From NCBI RefSeq assembly GCF_001995215.1, contig NZ_MUXN01000014.1, forward strand, positions 118,926 through 182,925: a stretch of 64,000 bases of DNA, read 5' to 3'. A program made the position numbers and the translations under genes. Positions 8,166 to 15,177 of this stretch are shown piece after piece (positions within the stretch are counted from its first letter, which is position 1; the number at the start of each line of letters is the position of its first letter). This DNA is from Amycolatopsis azurea DSM 43854 (GTDB taxonomy: Bacteria; Actinomycetota; Actinomycetes; Mycobacteriales; Pseudonocardiaceae). The notes below the pieces were generated by a model. That model did no database searches, had not been told where the DNA came from, and saw only the letters and a list, made by a program, of their open reading frames with translations.

Positions 8166-8198
8166 AGTCCCCCGCACACCTGCCAGTACGCGGGGACT
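8166..8198 (-). terminator. Hairpin between nusG and rplK
   Basis: Inverted repeat AGTCCCC...GGGGACT with a CGC/GCG extension between nusG and rplK. It could partly terminate or attenuate readthrough, or act as an L1/L11 leader element. No U tract. Confidence 0.4.
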
Positions 8199-8217
8199 GC
8201 CGGCCGTCTGGCGGCCG

Positions 8218-9072
8218 TCAGATCTTGGAGACCTGGTTGAACGACAGCTCGACCGGGGTCTCCCGGCCGAAGATCGAAACCAGGACCTTCAGCTTCTGTC
8301 CGTCCACGTTGACCTCGGAGATCGTCGCGGGCAGCGTCGCGAACGGACCGTCCATGACGGTGACCGACTCGCCGACCTCGAAGTCCACCTCGACCGCGGG
8401 AGCGCCCAGCTGCGACTCGGCGGAAGCGGCCTCGCCCTTGCCGGGCTTGGCCGGGGCGGCCGTCTCGACCTTGGGCGCGAGGAACTTGAGCACCTCGTCC
8501 ACGGTCAGCGGCGACGGGCGCGACGTGGCGCCGACGAACCCGGTGACACCCGGCGTGTTGCGCACCGCGCTCCACGAGGCGTCGTTCAGGTCCATCCGGA
8601 CCAGGATGTAGCCGGGCAGCACCTTGCGCTGCACCTGCTTGCGCTGGCCGTTCTTGATCTCGGTGACCTCTTCGGTCGGGACCTCGATCTGGAAGATGTA
8701 GTCCTCGACGTCCAGCGTCTGGGTACGGGTCTCGAGGTTGGTCTTCACCTTGTTCTCGTAACCCGCGTACGAGTGCACGACGTACCACTCACCGGGAGCG
8801 GCGTTGAGTTCTGCGCGCAGCTTCGCGACCGGGTCGACGTCCTCGTCGGCCTCGGGCTCGGCTGCGGTGTCGTCGGCTGCGTCGTCGTCGGTCTCGTCGG
8901 ACGCCTCGTCGGCCTCCGCGACATCTCCGGCTTCGTCGACCTCGTCGCCTGTGGCGGGCACCTCGACGGAGTCCAGGTGCTCGGACTGCTCGTCGCCGAG
9001 TGCCGCGTGCACCTGCTCGTCGGAAAGCTCGGTCAGCTCATGACCGGCTGCTGTGCCGTTCTCGGAGGTCAC
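8218..9072 (-). CDS. nusG: Transcription termination/antitermination factor NusG
   Basis: 284 residues from the GTG at 9070-9072, chosen because AGAGGA lies 6 bp upstream; the frame stays open 14 codons further. Residues 1-95 are an acidic extension (many Asp/Glu/Ala), common in actinomycetes. The NGN domain follows (GEWYVVHSYAGYENKVKTNLETR) and then a KOW domain (VGESVTVMDGPFATLPATISEVN). It couples RNA polymerase to Rho or the ribosome. A roughly 30-residue insert rich in Pro/Lys/Ala separates the two domains. It is downstream of secE, the classic order. Confidence 0.96.
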   Translation of the reverse strand: MTSENGTAAGHELTELSDEQVHAALGDEQSEHLDSVEVPATGDEVDEAGDVAEADEASDETDDDAADDTAAEPEADEDVDPVAKLRAELNAAPGEWYVVHSYAGYENKVKTNLETRTQTLDVEDYIFQIEVPTEEVTEIKNGQRKQVQRKVLPGYILVRMDLNDASWSAVRNTPGVTGFVGATSRPSPLTVDEVLKFLAPKVETAAPAKPGKGEAASAESQLGAPAVEVDFEVGESVTVMDGPFATLPATISEVNVDGQKLKVLVSIFGRETPVELSFNQVSKI

Positions 9073-9148
9073 GTTCCGTCCTCTCAGTTGATCGGTTGCC
9101 GTGGCGCAGGCCACCGTGCGGTGCGCTCAAGCACCGCTACCGGCTGCC

Positions 9149-9595
9149 TCAGCTGCCGAAGACGGCACCGACGACCTCTTTGAAGGCCAGGTCGAGGCCG
9201 CTCACCAGCGCCACCATGAACACCACGAAGACCAGCACCACCGCGGTGTAGGTGACCATCTGCTTGCGGTTCGGCCAGATGACCTTGCGCAGCTCGGCCC
9301 AGACCTCGCGGATGAAGCGCATCAGCCGGGCGAAGATCGACGCCTGCTTCGGCTTGCGGTCACGCTTCGGGGTCGCCGTGCCTTTGGCGTCCTTGGACTT
9401 CTCGGTCTTGTCCCCGGCCTTCGCCTTGCCGGCGGGGCGGGTCTTGTCGTCCGACTTGGCGTCGGCCTTACCGGACGGGCGCGCGGACGCACGGCGCTCA
9501 CGCCGGGCAGCGGCGGTCACCGGGCGGGACTGTTCGTCGGGCTTCTGCCCGGCGCCGTCCTGCGCCTTCTCACCGCTGGCGTCGCTGTCGCTCAC
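9149..9595 (-). CDS. secE: Preprotein translocase subunit SecE
   Basis: 148 residues from the GTG at 9593-9595, preceded by GGAGGAG at a 6-bp spacing. A basic, disordered N-terminal extension (about 80 residues) precedes the conserved amphipathic segment FIREVWAELRKVIWPNRKQM and one membrane helix. SecE clamps SecY in the general secretion channel. The extension is longer than in most bacteria but usual in actinobacteria. It lies between tRNA-Trp and nusG. Confidence 0.96.
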   Translation of the reverse strand: MSDSDASGEKAQDGAGQKPDEQSRPVTAAARRERRASARPSGKADAKSDDKTRPAGKAKAGDKTEKSKDAKGTATPKRDRKPKQASIFARLMRFIREVWAELRKVIWPNRKQMVTYTAVVLVFVVFMVALVSGLDLAFKEVVGAVFGS

Positions 9596-9628
9596 GACCA
9601 CTCCTCCGCCTTCACCAGTTCGCTTACG

Positions 9629-9701
<73 letters not shown>

Positions 9702-9906
9702 TTGGGGCCCCGATGCTCTGGAGCTCCCGAGGACGCATTCCATCGTCCCCACCGCCGTGGCGGGGATGACCGTAGTGCGTTCCGAGACCAGAAGTCTACG
9801 GCAACCCCCGAACAGCTTCGCAACCGCGCCCCTCAAAGCGGCGCGGAGCAGCCTTCCGCGGGGAAACTCCCCACGGCCGACCCCATGATCGTGCCACGAT
9901 GTCGTC

Positions 9907-11136
9907 ATGAGCGCTCCCGCACCCTCGTCCTCGGCGGCATCCCGCGTCTCGGCCCGGATCGGCGGCATCACGCCGTCGGCCACGCTGGCGGTCGACGCGA
10001 AGGCCCGGGAGCTCAAGGCCCAGGGCCGCCCGGTGATCGGGTTCGGCGCGGGCCAGCCGGATTTCCCCACCCCCGCCAACGTGCTCGAAGCCGCCGAAGC
10101 GGCCGTCCGGGACAAGGTCAACCACGGCTACACCGCCGCGGGCGGGCTGCCGGAGCTGCGCGAGGCGATCGCGGCGAAGACCGTCCGCGACTCCGGGTTC
10201 GAGATCGACCCCGGCCGCGTCCTGGTGACCAATGGCGGCAAGCAGGCGGTCTACTCGGCGTTCGCGACGCTGCTCGACCCGGGCGACGAGGTGCTGCTGC
10301 CCGCGCCGTACTGGACGACCTATCCCGAGTCGATCGCGCTCGCCGGCGGCGTCGGAGTGCAGGTCACGGCGGACGAGACGACGGGTTACCTGGTCACCGT
10401 CGAGCAACTCGAAGCCGCGAGGACGCCGCGCACGAAGGTGCTGCTGTTCGTCTCGCCGTCGAACCCGACGGGCGCGGTGTACCCGCGCGAGCAGGTCGAG
10501 GCGATCGGGCGCTGGGCGCACGAGAACGGCCTCTGGGTCATCACCGACGAGATCTACGAACACCTGGTCTACGACGGCGCCGAAGCGCCCTCGATGCCGG
10601 TCTTGGTCCCGGAGCTCGCCGACCGGACGATCGTCCTCAACGGGGTCGCGAAGACGTACTCGATGACCGGCTGGCGGGTGGGCTGGATGCTCGGCCCGCA
10701 GGACGTGATCAAGGCGGCGACGGCGTATCAGTCGCACTTGTGCGGCAACGTTTCGAACGTCGCGCAGCGGGCCGCGCTGGCGGCGGTGAGCGGTCCGCTC
10801 GACGCCGTCCACGCGATGCGCGAGGCGTTCGACACCCGACGGAAAAGGGCGCTCTCCCTGCTTTCCGAGATCGCGGGAGTGGAGACTCCGGTGCCACTCG
10901 GCGCTTTCTATGTGTACCCGTCGGTCAAAGCGTTGCTGGGCAAGGAGATCCGCGGCGAGCGTCCGGCGGACACGGTGGCGCTGGCCGATCTGATCCTGCG
11001 CGAGGCCGAAGTCGCCGTGGTGCCCGGCGAGGCTTTCGGCACACCCGGGTACTTCCGGATTTCCTACGCGCTGAACGAAAACGATCTCGCCGAGGGGGTC
11101 ACCAGGATGGGCCGGCTGCTCGCGGAAGCACGGTGA
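9907..11136 (+). CDS. Pyridoxal-phosphate aminotransferase, aspartate aminotransferase family (class I)
   Basis: 409 residues. The PLP lysine is Lys249 in NGVAKTYSMTGWRVGWM, and the substrate/PLP-binding motifs GAGQPDFPTP, FVSPSNPTG and ITDEIYEHLVYDG are intact. This matches the aspartate/prephenate aminotransferase subgroup of class I, making aspartate or aromatic amino acids from 2-oxoacids with glutamate. The final TGA overlaps the next gene's GTG. It is placed after secE/tRNA-Trp as in many actinomycetes. Confidence 0.92.
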   Translation: MSAPAPSSSAASRVSARIGGITPSATLAVDAKARELKAQGRPVIGFGAGQPDFPTPANVLEAAEAAVRDKVNHGYTAAGGLPELREAIAAKTVRDSGFEIDPGRVLVTNGGKQAVYSAFATLLDPGDEVLLPAPYWTTYPESIALAGGVGVQVTADETTGYLVTVEQLEAARTPRTKVLLFVSPSNPTGAVYPREQVEAIGRWAHENGLWVITDEIYEHLVYDGAEAPSMPVLVPELADRTIVLNGVAKTYSMTGWRVGWMLGPQDVIKAATAYQSHLCGNVSNVAQRAALAAVSGPLDAVHAMREAFDTRRKRALSLLSEIAGVETPVPLGAFYVYPSVKALLGKEIRGERPADTVALADLILREAEVAVVPGEAFGTPGYFRISYALNENDLAEGVTRMGRLLAEAR

Positions 11137-12029
11137 CCGGGATGCGCCTGGGGATCGCCCTTCCGCAGTACGGTCCCCTGGCGTCGATGGACGCCGTCAC
11201 CGGTTTCGCCACGGCGGCCGAGGAACTCGGGTACGAGTCCTTGTGGGTCGGGGATCGGGTGCTGGCCCCGGTCTCGCCGTCGGACTTCTACCCCGGCGGC
11301 ACACCGGAACGGCCGTACCCGCCCGAATTCGTCACTTTCGGCGATCCGCTGATCCTGTTGACGGCGGCCGCGAGCGTCACGCGGCGGGTCCGGCTCGGCA
11401 CCAGCACGCTCACCGGAACGGTGTACCCGGCCGTGGTGCTCGCGCGGATGCTCACTTCGCTGGATCAGGTGAGCGGGGGCCGGCTGGACGTCGGGCTGGG
11501 CACCGGCTGGCTTCGCGACGAGTACACGGCGACGGGCACGCCGTGGAAGGGCCGCGGCGGGCAGCTGGAGGAGCTTCTGGACGTCCTCCGGAGGTTCTGG
11601 ACCGGCGACCCCTTCGAGCACGAGGGCGAACGCTGGCGGATCCCGGCGTCGAAGGTGGGACTGCGACCGGCGCAGAGCCCGCATCCGCCGGTGTTGCTGG
11701 GCGGGCGATCGGCGACGACGCTGGAGCGCGTCGGCCGCCGGGCGGACGGCTGGCTGCCCGCCGGACTGCCCGCGCCGTATCTGGCGAAGCTCTGGAAGAC
11801 CGTGGTGAGCGCGGCCGAGCAGGCGGGCCGCGACCCCGGCACGCTGCGGCGGGTGCTGCGGATCAACCCGAAACCCGGCACGGACCTCGGGGACGTCGCG
11901 GCGCAACTGGGGGCGGCCGCCGAAACCGGGATCACCGAGGCCTTCGTCGACCCGCACTACCTCGCGCGGGACGTCGCTCATGCCCTGGATCTCGCCGCCG
12001 AGCTGCGCGATCTCGTCCCGAAGGACTGA
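11133..12029 (+). CDS. LLM-class F420-dependent oxidoreductase
   Basis: 298 residues from GTG 11133, in GTGA overlap with the aminotransferase (an ATG 9 bp later is also possible). It has the luciferase-like TIM-barrel features: MRLGIALPQYGPL, LGTSTLTGTVYPAVVLARMLTSLDQVSGGRLDVGLGTGW, and PPVLLGGRSATTLERVGRRADGWLP. The GGRLDVGLGTGW pattern is typical of F420 users, but FMN cannot be excluded. Substrate unknown. Translation is coupled to the aminotransferase gene; a shared pathway is not evident. Confidence 0.87.
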   Translation: MTGMRLGIALPQYGPLASMDAVTGFATAAEELGYESLWVGDRVLAPVSPSDFYPGGTPERPYPPEFVTFGDPLILLTAAASVTRRVRLGTSTLTGTVYPAVVLARMLTSLDQVSGGRLDVGLGTGWLRDEYTATGTPWKGRGGQLEELLDVLRRFWTGDPFEHEGERWRIPASKVGLRPAQSPHPPVLLGGRSATTLERVGRRADGWLPAGLPAPYLAKLWKTVVSAAEQAGRDPGTLRRVLRINPKPGTDLGDVAAQLGAAAETGITEAFVDPHYLARDVAHALDLAAELRDLVPKD

Positions 12030-12061
12030 AGGCCCCTCCCGGCCGGGGAAGGGCCTTCAGT
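12025..12061. terminator. Bidirectional terminator hairpin
   Basis: Stem ACTGAAGGCCC/GGGCCTTCAGT with inner CTCCC/GGGGA pairing, between convergent genes ending at 12029 and 12064. Confidence 0.8.
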
Positions 12062-12063
12062 GG

Positions 12064-12279
12064 TCAGGATTCGCCGTCGGCGAGCTGGACGAGCGCGTGG
12101 GCCTTCGCGGCGTACTTCCAGTTGCCGAGGTCCCGAACGGTCTTGATCTTGAGTTCCGCGAGGAGTTCGTCGTGTTTCGGGGTCAGGCCCTCGAGCGCCG
12201 ACGGCGGAGCGTCCAGCAGCTCGTTGATGCTCTTGTCCTCCCACGCCTTGTCGACCAGCTTGTTCAAGTTCAGGCTCAC
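12064..12279 (-). CDS. Small conserved-looking protein, possible helix-hairpin-helix fold
   Basis: 71 residues, MSLNLNKLVDKAWEDKSINE then LLDAPPSALEGLTPKHDELLAELKIKTVRDLGNWK. The segment SALEGLTPKHDELLAELKIKTVRDL resembles the helix-hairpin-helix repeats of small DUF4332-like proteins, in which a Leu-Thr-x-x-x-Leu turn precedes a second helix. No membrane segment or signal. GAAAGGC lies about 7 bp before the ATG. It is alone, convergent with the oxidoreductase. Function unknown. Confidence 0.75.
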   Translation of the reverse strand: MSLNLNKLVDKAWEDKSINELLDAPPSALEGLTPKHDELLAELKIKTVRDLGNWKYAAKAHALVQLADGES

Positions 12280-12388
12280 GTCTTTCGCCTTTCCTCGGGG
12301 CTAGGTACGCGCCCCACCCTGAACGTGATCCACGTCTCAGGCAACCGGTGATCACCCGTTCACGCGTAGTTCACCGACGGTCGGACCG

Positions 12389-13330
12389 ATGACAAAAGTG
12401 ACCCGGGTCGCGTACAACGAACGGGTGACGCAGCGGAGAACTGGCGGCGGCTGCCTCTTCCTGGTGATCGTGCTGTCCGTCCTGGGGATCGCTTACCACC
12501 TTTGGGAGCAAGGGACGTCGGTGACGCCGGCGGGGGTGACCACGGCGGAGGGCTCGGGCCGGTACGTGGCATTGGGTGATTCCTATACGGCGTCGCCGGG
12601 CACGGGACGGGCCGTGGGCGCGCCGGCGGGGTGCGACCGCTCGGACAACAACTACCCGAGCCTGCTCGCCGCGAAGCTGCGTCCGGCGGAGTTCGTCGAC
12701 GTCAGCTGCGGTGGCGCCACGACCGAACATCTCACCGGCGAGCAGAAGACCCGGGACGGCACGAACGCTCCGCAGCTCGACGCGGTCAACGGGGACACGA
12801 CGCTGGTGACGGTCGGGATCGGTGGCAACGATGTGGGCCTGGCCGGCCTCGCGGGCCAATGCGCGACGCAACAGCAGACCGCTTCGCCCTGCAAGACCCG
12901 GCTGAACGCGGGTGGACGCGACCAGCTCGCCGAGCGGATCACCACCGCGGCGGACCGGCTGGGCGGACTCCTGGACCAGATCCGCTCGAAGGCGCCTGAA
13001 GCGCGCGTCGTGGTCGTCGGGTATCCGACGGTGCTTCCGGACGACAACGCGGGCTGCTGGCCGGTCCTGCCGGTCGGCGAGGGGGACGTGGCCTACTTCC
13101 GCGACTCGCTGAAGCTGTTGAACAGCACGCTTCAGGCGACGGCGCGGGAGCACGAAGCGGGCTTCGCCGATATGTCGACCGCGAGCAAGGGGCGGGACAT
13201 GTGCAGCGCGGCGAACCGGCGGTGGGTGGAGGGCCCGGCGCCCTCGGTCCCCGCCGCGCCGCTGCATCCGAACGCGCGGGGTGAGGAAGGGATGGCGGAG
13301 GTCGTCGAGAAGCTGCTGAAGGTCGCGTAG
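12389..13330 (+). CDS. Secreted SGNH/GDSL hydrolase
   Basis: 313 residues; a hydrophobic signal or anchor lies at about residues 20-38 (CLFLVIVLSVLGIAYHLW). Start uncertain: the ATG at 12389 or the GTG at 12425 (MTQRRTGG). Block I is VALGDSYTASPG (catalytic Ser), block II GGATTEHL, block III VGIGGNDVG and block V PLHPNARG with the catalytic His. Six cysteines outside the signal suggest three disulphides, as in Streptomyces SGNH esterases and lipases. The Asp expected three residues before the His is Ala, implying a Ser-His dyad. Likely an extracellular esterase or lipase. Confidence 0.88.
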   Translation: MTKVTRVAYNERVTQRRTGGGCLFLVIVLSVLGIAYHLWEQGTSVTPAGVTTAEGSGRYVALGDSYTASPGTGRAVGAPAGCDRSDNNYPSLLAAKLRPAEFVDVSCGGATTEHLTGEQKTRDGTNAPQLDAVNGDTTLVTVGIGGNDVGLAGLAGQCATQQQTASPCKTRLNAGGRDQLAERITTAADRLGGLLDQIRSKAPEARVVVVGYPTVLPDDNAGCWPVLPVGEGDVAYFRDSLKLLNSTLQATAREHEAGFADMSTASKGRDMCSAANRRWVEGPAPSVPAAPLHPNARGEEGMAEVVEKLLKVA

Positions 13331-13394
13331 CTCGCGAAGCGACGCTATTGGCTGAGGATCATTACTGGCAGTACACGAACGGTGTTGCGCAGAG

Positions 13395-13449
13395 TGAGGG
13401 GTGTGTGGAAATAGGGACGCTCAGTGTCCCTATTTCCACACACCCCTCA
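13395..13449. repeat. Perfect 24-bp inverted repeat
   Basis: Arms 13395-13418 and 13426-13449 match perfectly around a 7-nt loop GCTCAGT; the arm begins TGAGGGGTGTGTGGAAATAG. Too long and A/T-containing for an ordinary terminator; it may still end SGNH-gene transcription. Confidence 0.85.
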
Positions 13450-13490
13450 TGTTTCTGTCCATCCACCCGCGTGACTGGCCCGGCCATGCG

Positions 13491-13537
13491 GACTGTGTGG
13501 ATTTCGGGTCATCTGACGCCCCAAAATCCACACAGTC
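13491..13537. repeat. 18-bp hairpin with 11-nt loop (family shared with 58323-58371)
   Basis: Arms 13491-13508 and 13520-13537 pair with one mismatch; loop TCATCTGACGC. A related hairpin at 58323 has a 19-bp stem and loop ACATCGAGCGC. Stems share TGTGGA...ATTT.GGG. Confidence 0.75.
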
Positions 13538-13677
13538 GGCTTCACGGGTCCGACATCGCGTGCTCTTAAGGCCGCTTAAGCGCGCGAAGCAGCCCCTCTT
13601 AAGCCTGCGAAGCGCCCTTCGAAGCGCTACGCGAGGCAACCTGGTTCCTGCACACCCTCGCTGACCTGCGGAAAGAG

Positions 13678-13742
13678 AGCAAGGGACCTTCGCTATCGCT
13701 TCTCTCAACGTTGAGAGAGGCGATAGCAAGGGTCCCTTGCTA
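13678..13742 (-). terminator. Long hairpin, probable hadAB terminator
   Basis: Arms of about 32 bp (13678-13710 and 13711-13742) pair with a few mismatches; the centre is the palindrome CTCAACGTTGAG. It lies 12 bp past the hadB stop. Much longer than the other terminators here. Confidence 0.6.
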
Positions 13743-13753
13743 TCGCTTTGAGG

Positions 13754-14158
13754 TCAGCCGCGGACGACCGCCTGCGCCTTCCCGAGGACCGCCTTGCCCT
13801 CGAACTTGGCGGTGATGTCGACCCGCGCGGTGCCGTCGTCGTTGACCACGGCGACCTTCCCGGTGAACTCGATCGTCGCGGCGCCGTCGTTCGGCACGAC
13901 CACGGGGCGCGTGAAGCGCGCGAAGTAGTCGACGAGGCGGCCGGGGTCGCCGAGCCAGTCGGTGACGAGCCTCGACCCGAGCGCCATGGTGAACATGCCG
14001 TGCGCGATGACGTCCGGCAGGCCGACCTCCTTGGCGAAGGCCTCGTTCCAGTGGATGGGGTTGAAGTCCAGCGAAGCGCCGGCATAACGCACCAGCTGCT
14101 CCCTGGTGACCTCGACGGTCAGCGGAGCCAGTTCTTCCCCGGCGGTGAACGTGCTCAC
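13754..14158 (-). CDS. hadB: MaoC-like dehydratase, HadB-type subunit
   Basis: 134 residues with a hotdog fold. The catalytic segment YAGASLDFNPIHWNEAFAKEVGLPDVIAHGMFTMALGS contains the R-specific hydratase Asp and His (DFNPIHW). It pairs with the HadA-type protein encoded upstream, overlapping by ATGA, to form a (3R)-hydroxyacyl-ACP dehydratase of a FAS-II-like elongation system. In mycobacteria the same order rpmG-hadA-hadB(-hadC) serves mycolic acid synthesis. No hadC is seen here, so the system makes something else or HadC is elsewhere. Confidence 0.87.
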   Translation of the reverse strand: MSTFTAGEELAPLTVEVTREQLVRYAGASLDFNPIHWNEAFAKEVGLPDVIAHGMFTMALGSRLVTDWLGDPGRLVDYFARFTRPVVVPNDGAATIEFTGKVAVVNDDGTARVDITAKFEGKAVLGKAQAVVRG

Positions 14159-14604
14159 GCGCCCTCCCCTCGGACGACGAGCTGCGCGTACGTGGTGGCG
14201 ATCAGGCCGCCGTCGGCGCCGGAGATCTCGGCACGCAGGTTGATGAAGTCGTTCCCGGCGCGGGTCATGATGTTGTCGATGTACGTGGTGAGCGACAGGA
14301 GGTCGCCCGCGTGCACCGGCCGCGTGTAGGTGAACCGCTGGTCGCCGTGGACCATCCGTGAATAGTCGAGCCCCAGCTCGGGGTCGGAGACGATCGCGTT
14401 GATCGACGCGAGGTTGATGATCGTGAGGAACGTCGGCGGCGCGATGACGTCGGGGTAGCCGGCCGCCTTCGCCGCTTCGGTGTCGCGGTAGAGCGGGTTC
14501 GTGTCGCCGAGCGCGTCGGCGAACTCCCGGATCTTCTCGCGACTCACTTCATAGGTACTGGTCGGCGGGTACGCCCGCCCGGTGAACGACTGGTCCAAGG
14601 CCAC
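14155..14604 (-). CDS. hadA: MaoC N-terminal-type dehydratase, HadA-type subunit
   Basis: 149 residues with the FAS1_DH/HadA pattern: TGRAYPPTSTYEVSREKIREFADALGDTNPLYRD, followed by APPTFLTIINLA and a hydrophobic strand LVVRG at the end. It lacks the full hydratase catalytic motif, as expected for the substrate-binding HadA subunit that depends on HadB. It overlaps hadB by 4 bp and follows rpmG after a hairpin, so it may have its own promoter in 14605-14634 or depend on readthrough. Confidence 0.87.
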   Translation of the reverse strand: MALDQSFTGRAYPPTSTYEVSREKIREFADALGDTNPLYRDTEAAKAAGYPDVIAPPTFLTIINLASINAIVSDPELGLDYSRMVHGDQRFTYTRPVHAGDLLSLTTYIDNIMTRAGNDFINLRAEISGADGGLIATTYAQLVVRGEGA

Positions 14605-14634
14605 CCGAGCAGGCTACCGAACCCGGAAAATACT

Positions 14635-14665
14635 CGAAGCCGCCCTGGTGACCAGGACGGCTTCG
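14635..14665 (-). terminator. Hairpin downstream of rpmG
   Basis: Arms CGAAGCCGCCCTGG and CCAGGACGGCTTCG around TGA, one wobble pair. Between rpmG and hadA on the minus strand. Confidence 0.7.
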
Positions 14666-14692
14666 GGTAAGACTGGTAGAACCGCTAGACGC

Positions 14693-14857
14693 TCAGCGGG
14701 TCTCTTTGTGAGTCCGGTGCGTACCGCAGTTCGGGCAGAACTTCTTCATCTCCAGGCGATCCGGGTTGTTGCGCCGGTTCTTCTTGGTGATGTAGTTGCG
14801 GTGCTTGCACTCCTCACACGCGAGCGTGATCTTCGGTCGCACGTCAGTGGCAGCCAC
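14693..14857 (-). CDS. rpmG: 50S ribosomal protein L33 (zinc-binding form)
   Basis: 54 residues from the GTG at 14855-14857, preceded by AGAAGGA. Sequence begins (M)AATDVRPKITLACEEC. It keeps two CxxC pairs (CEEC and CPNC), so it is the zinc-binding (C+) L33. Actinobacteria often also carry a cysteine-free, zinc-independent paralogue used when zinc is scarce; none is seen in this window. It lies between tRNA-Met and hadA. Confidence 0.95.
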   Translation of the reverse strand: MAATDVRPKITLACEECKHRNYITKKNRRNNPDRLEMKKFCPNCGTHRTHKETR

Positions 14858-14902
14858 AGCATTTCCTTCTCTACTAGGCCTGGGAAACCCAGGATTACCG
14901 CG

Positions 14903-14975
14903 TAGCGGTGGCCGGACTTGAACCGGCGACACAGCGATTATGAGCCGCTTGCTCTGCCAGCTGAGCTACACCGCC
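14903..14975 (-). tRNA. tRNA-Met (anticodon CAT, elongator type)
   Basis: Cloverleaf of 73 nt: acceptor GGCGGTG/CACCGCT with a terminal G-U pair, D arm AGCTCAGCTGGCAGAGC, anticodon loop CTCATAA, T loop GGTTCAAGTCC. The paired first base argues for elongator rather than initiator. Confidence 0.95.
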
Positions 14976-15025
14976 CTTACATAACCCTAACCGCGACACG
15001 CTTGCGTGACGCGGTTGAGGTTGCG

Positions 15026-15098
15026 AGCCCCTTTACGGAATCGAACCGTAGACCTTTTCCTTACCATGGAAACGCTCTACCGACTGAGCTAAAGGGGC
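15026..15098 (-). tRNA. tRNA-Thr (anticodon GGT)
   Basis: Cloverleaf of 73 nt: acceptor GCCCCTT/AAGGGGC, D arm AGCTCAGTCGGTAGAGC, stem TTTCC/GGAAA around ATGGTAA, T loop GGTTCGATTCC. Upstream of tRNA-Met and rpmG, probably co-transcribed. Confidence 0.96.
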
Positions 15099-15177
15099 CT
15101 TGCCCTCTCGCGAGGACTTGGAAAGATTAGCAGGCCTGCCGAAGGGCCGTAACCGGGGGGCCGGTTACCGCGAAACC

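Larger units (their letters stand above)
13331..13753. other. Gene-free region with three strong hairpins
   Basis: About 420 bp without a credible gene. It holds a 24-bp perfect inverted repeat, an 18-bp hairpin of a second repeat family, a run of short CTTAAG/GCGAAGC repeats (13563-13640) and a long hairpin next to hadB. The short repeats are listed only here. Confidence 0.7.
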
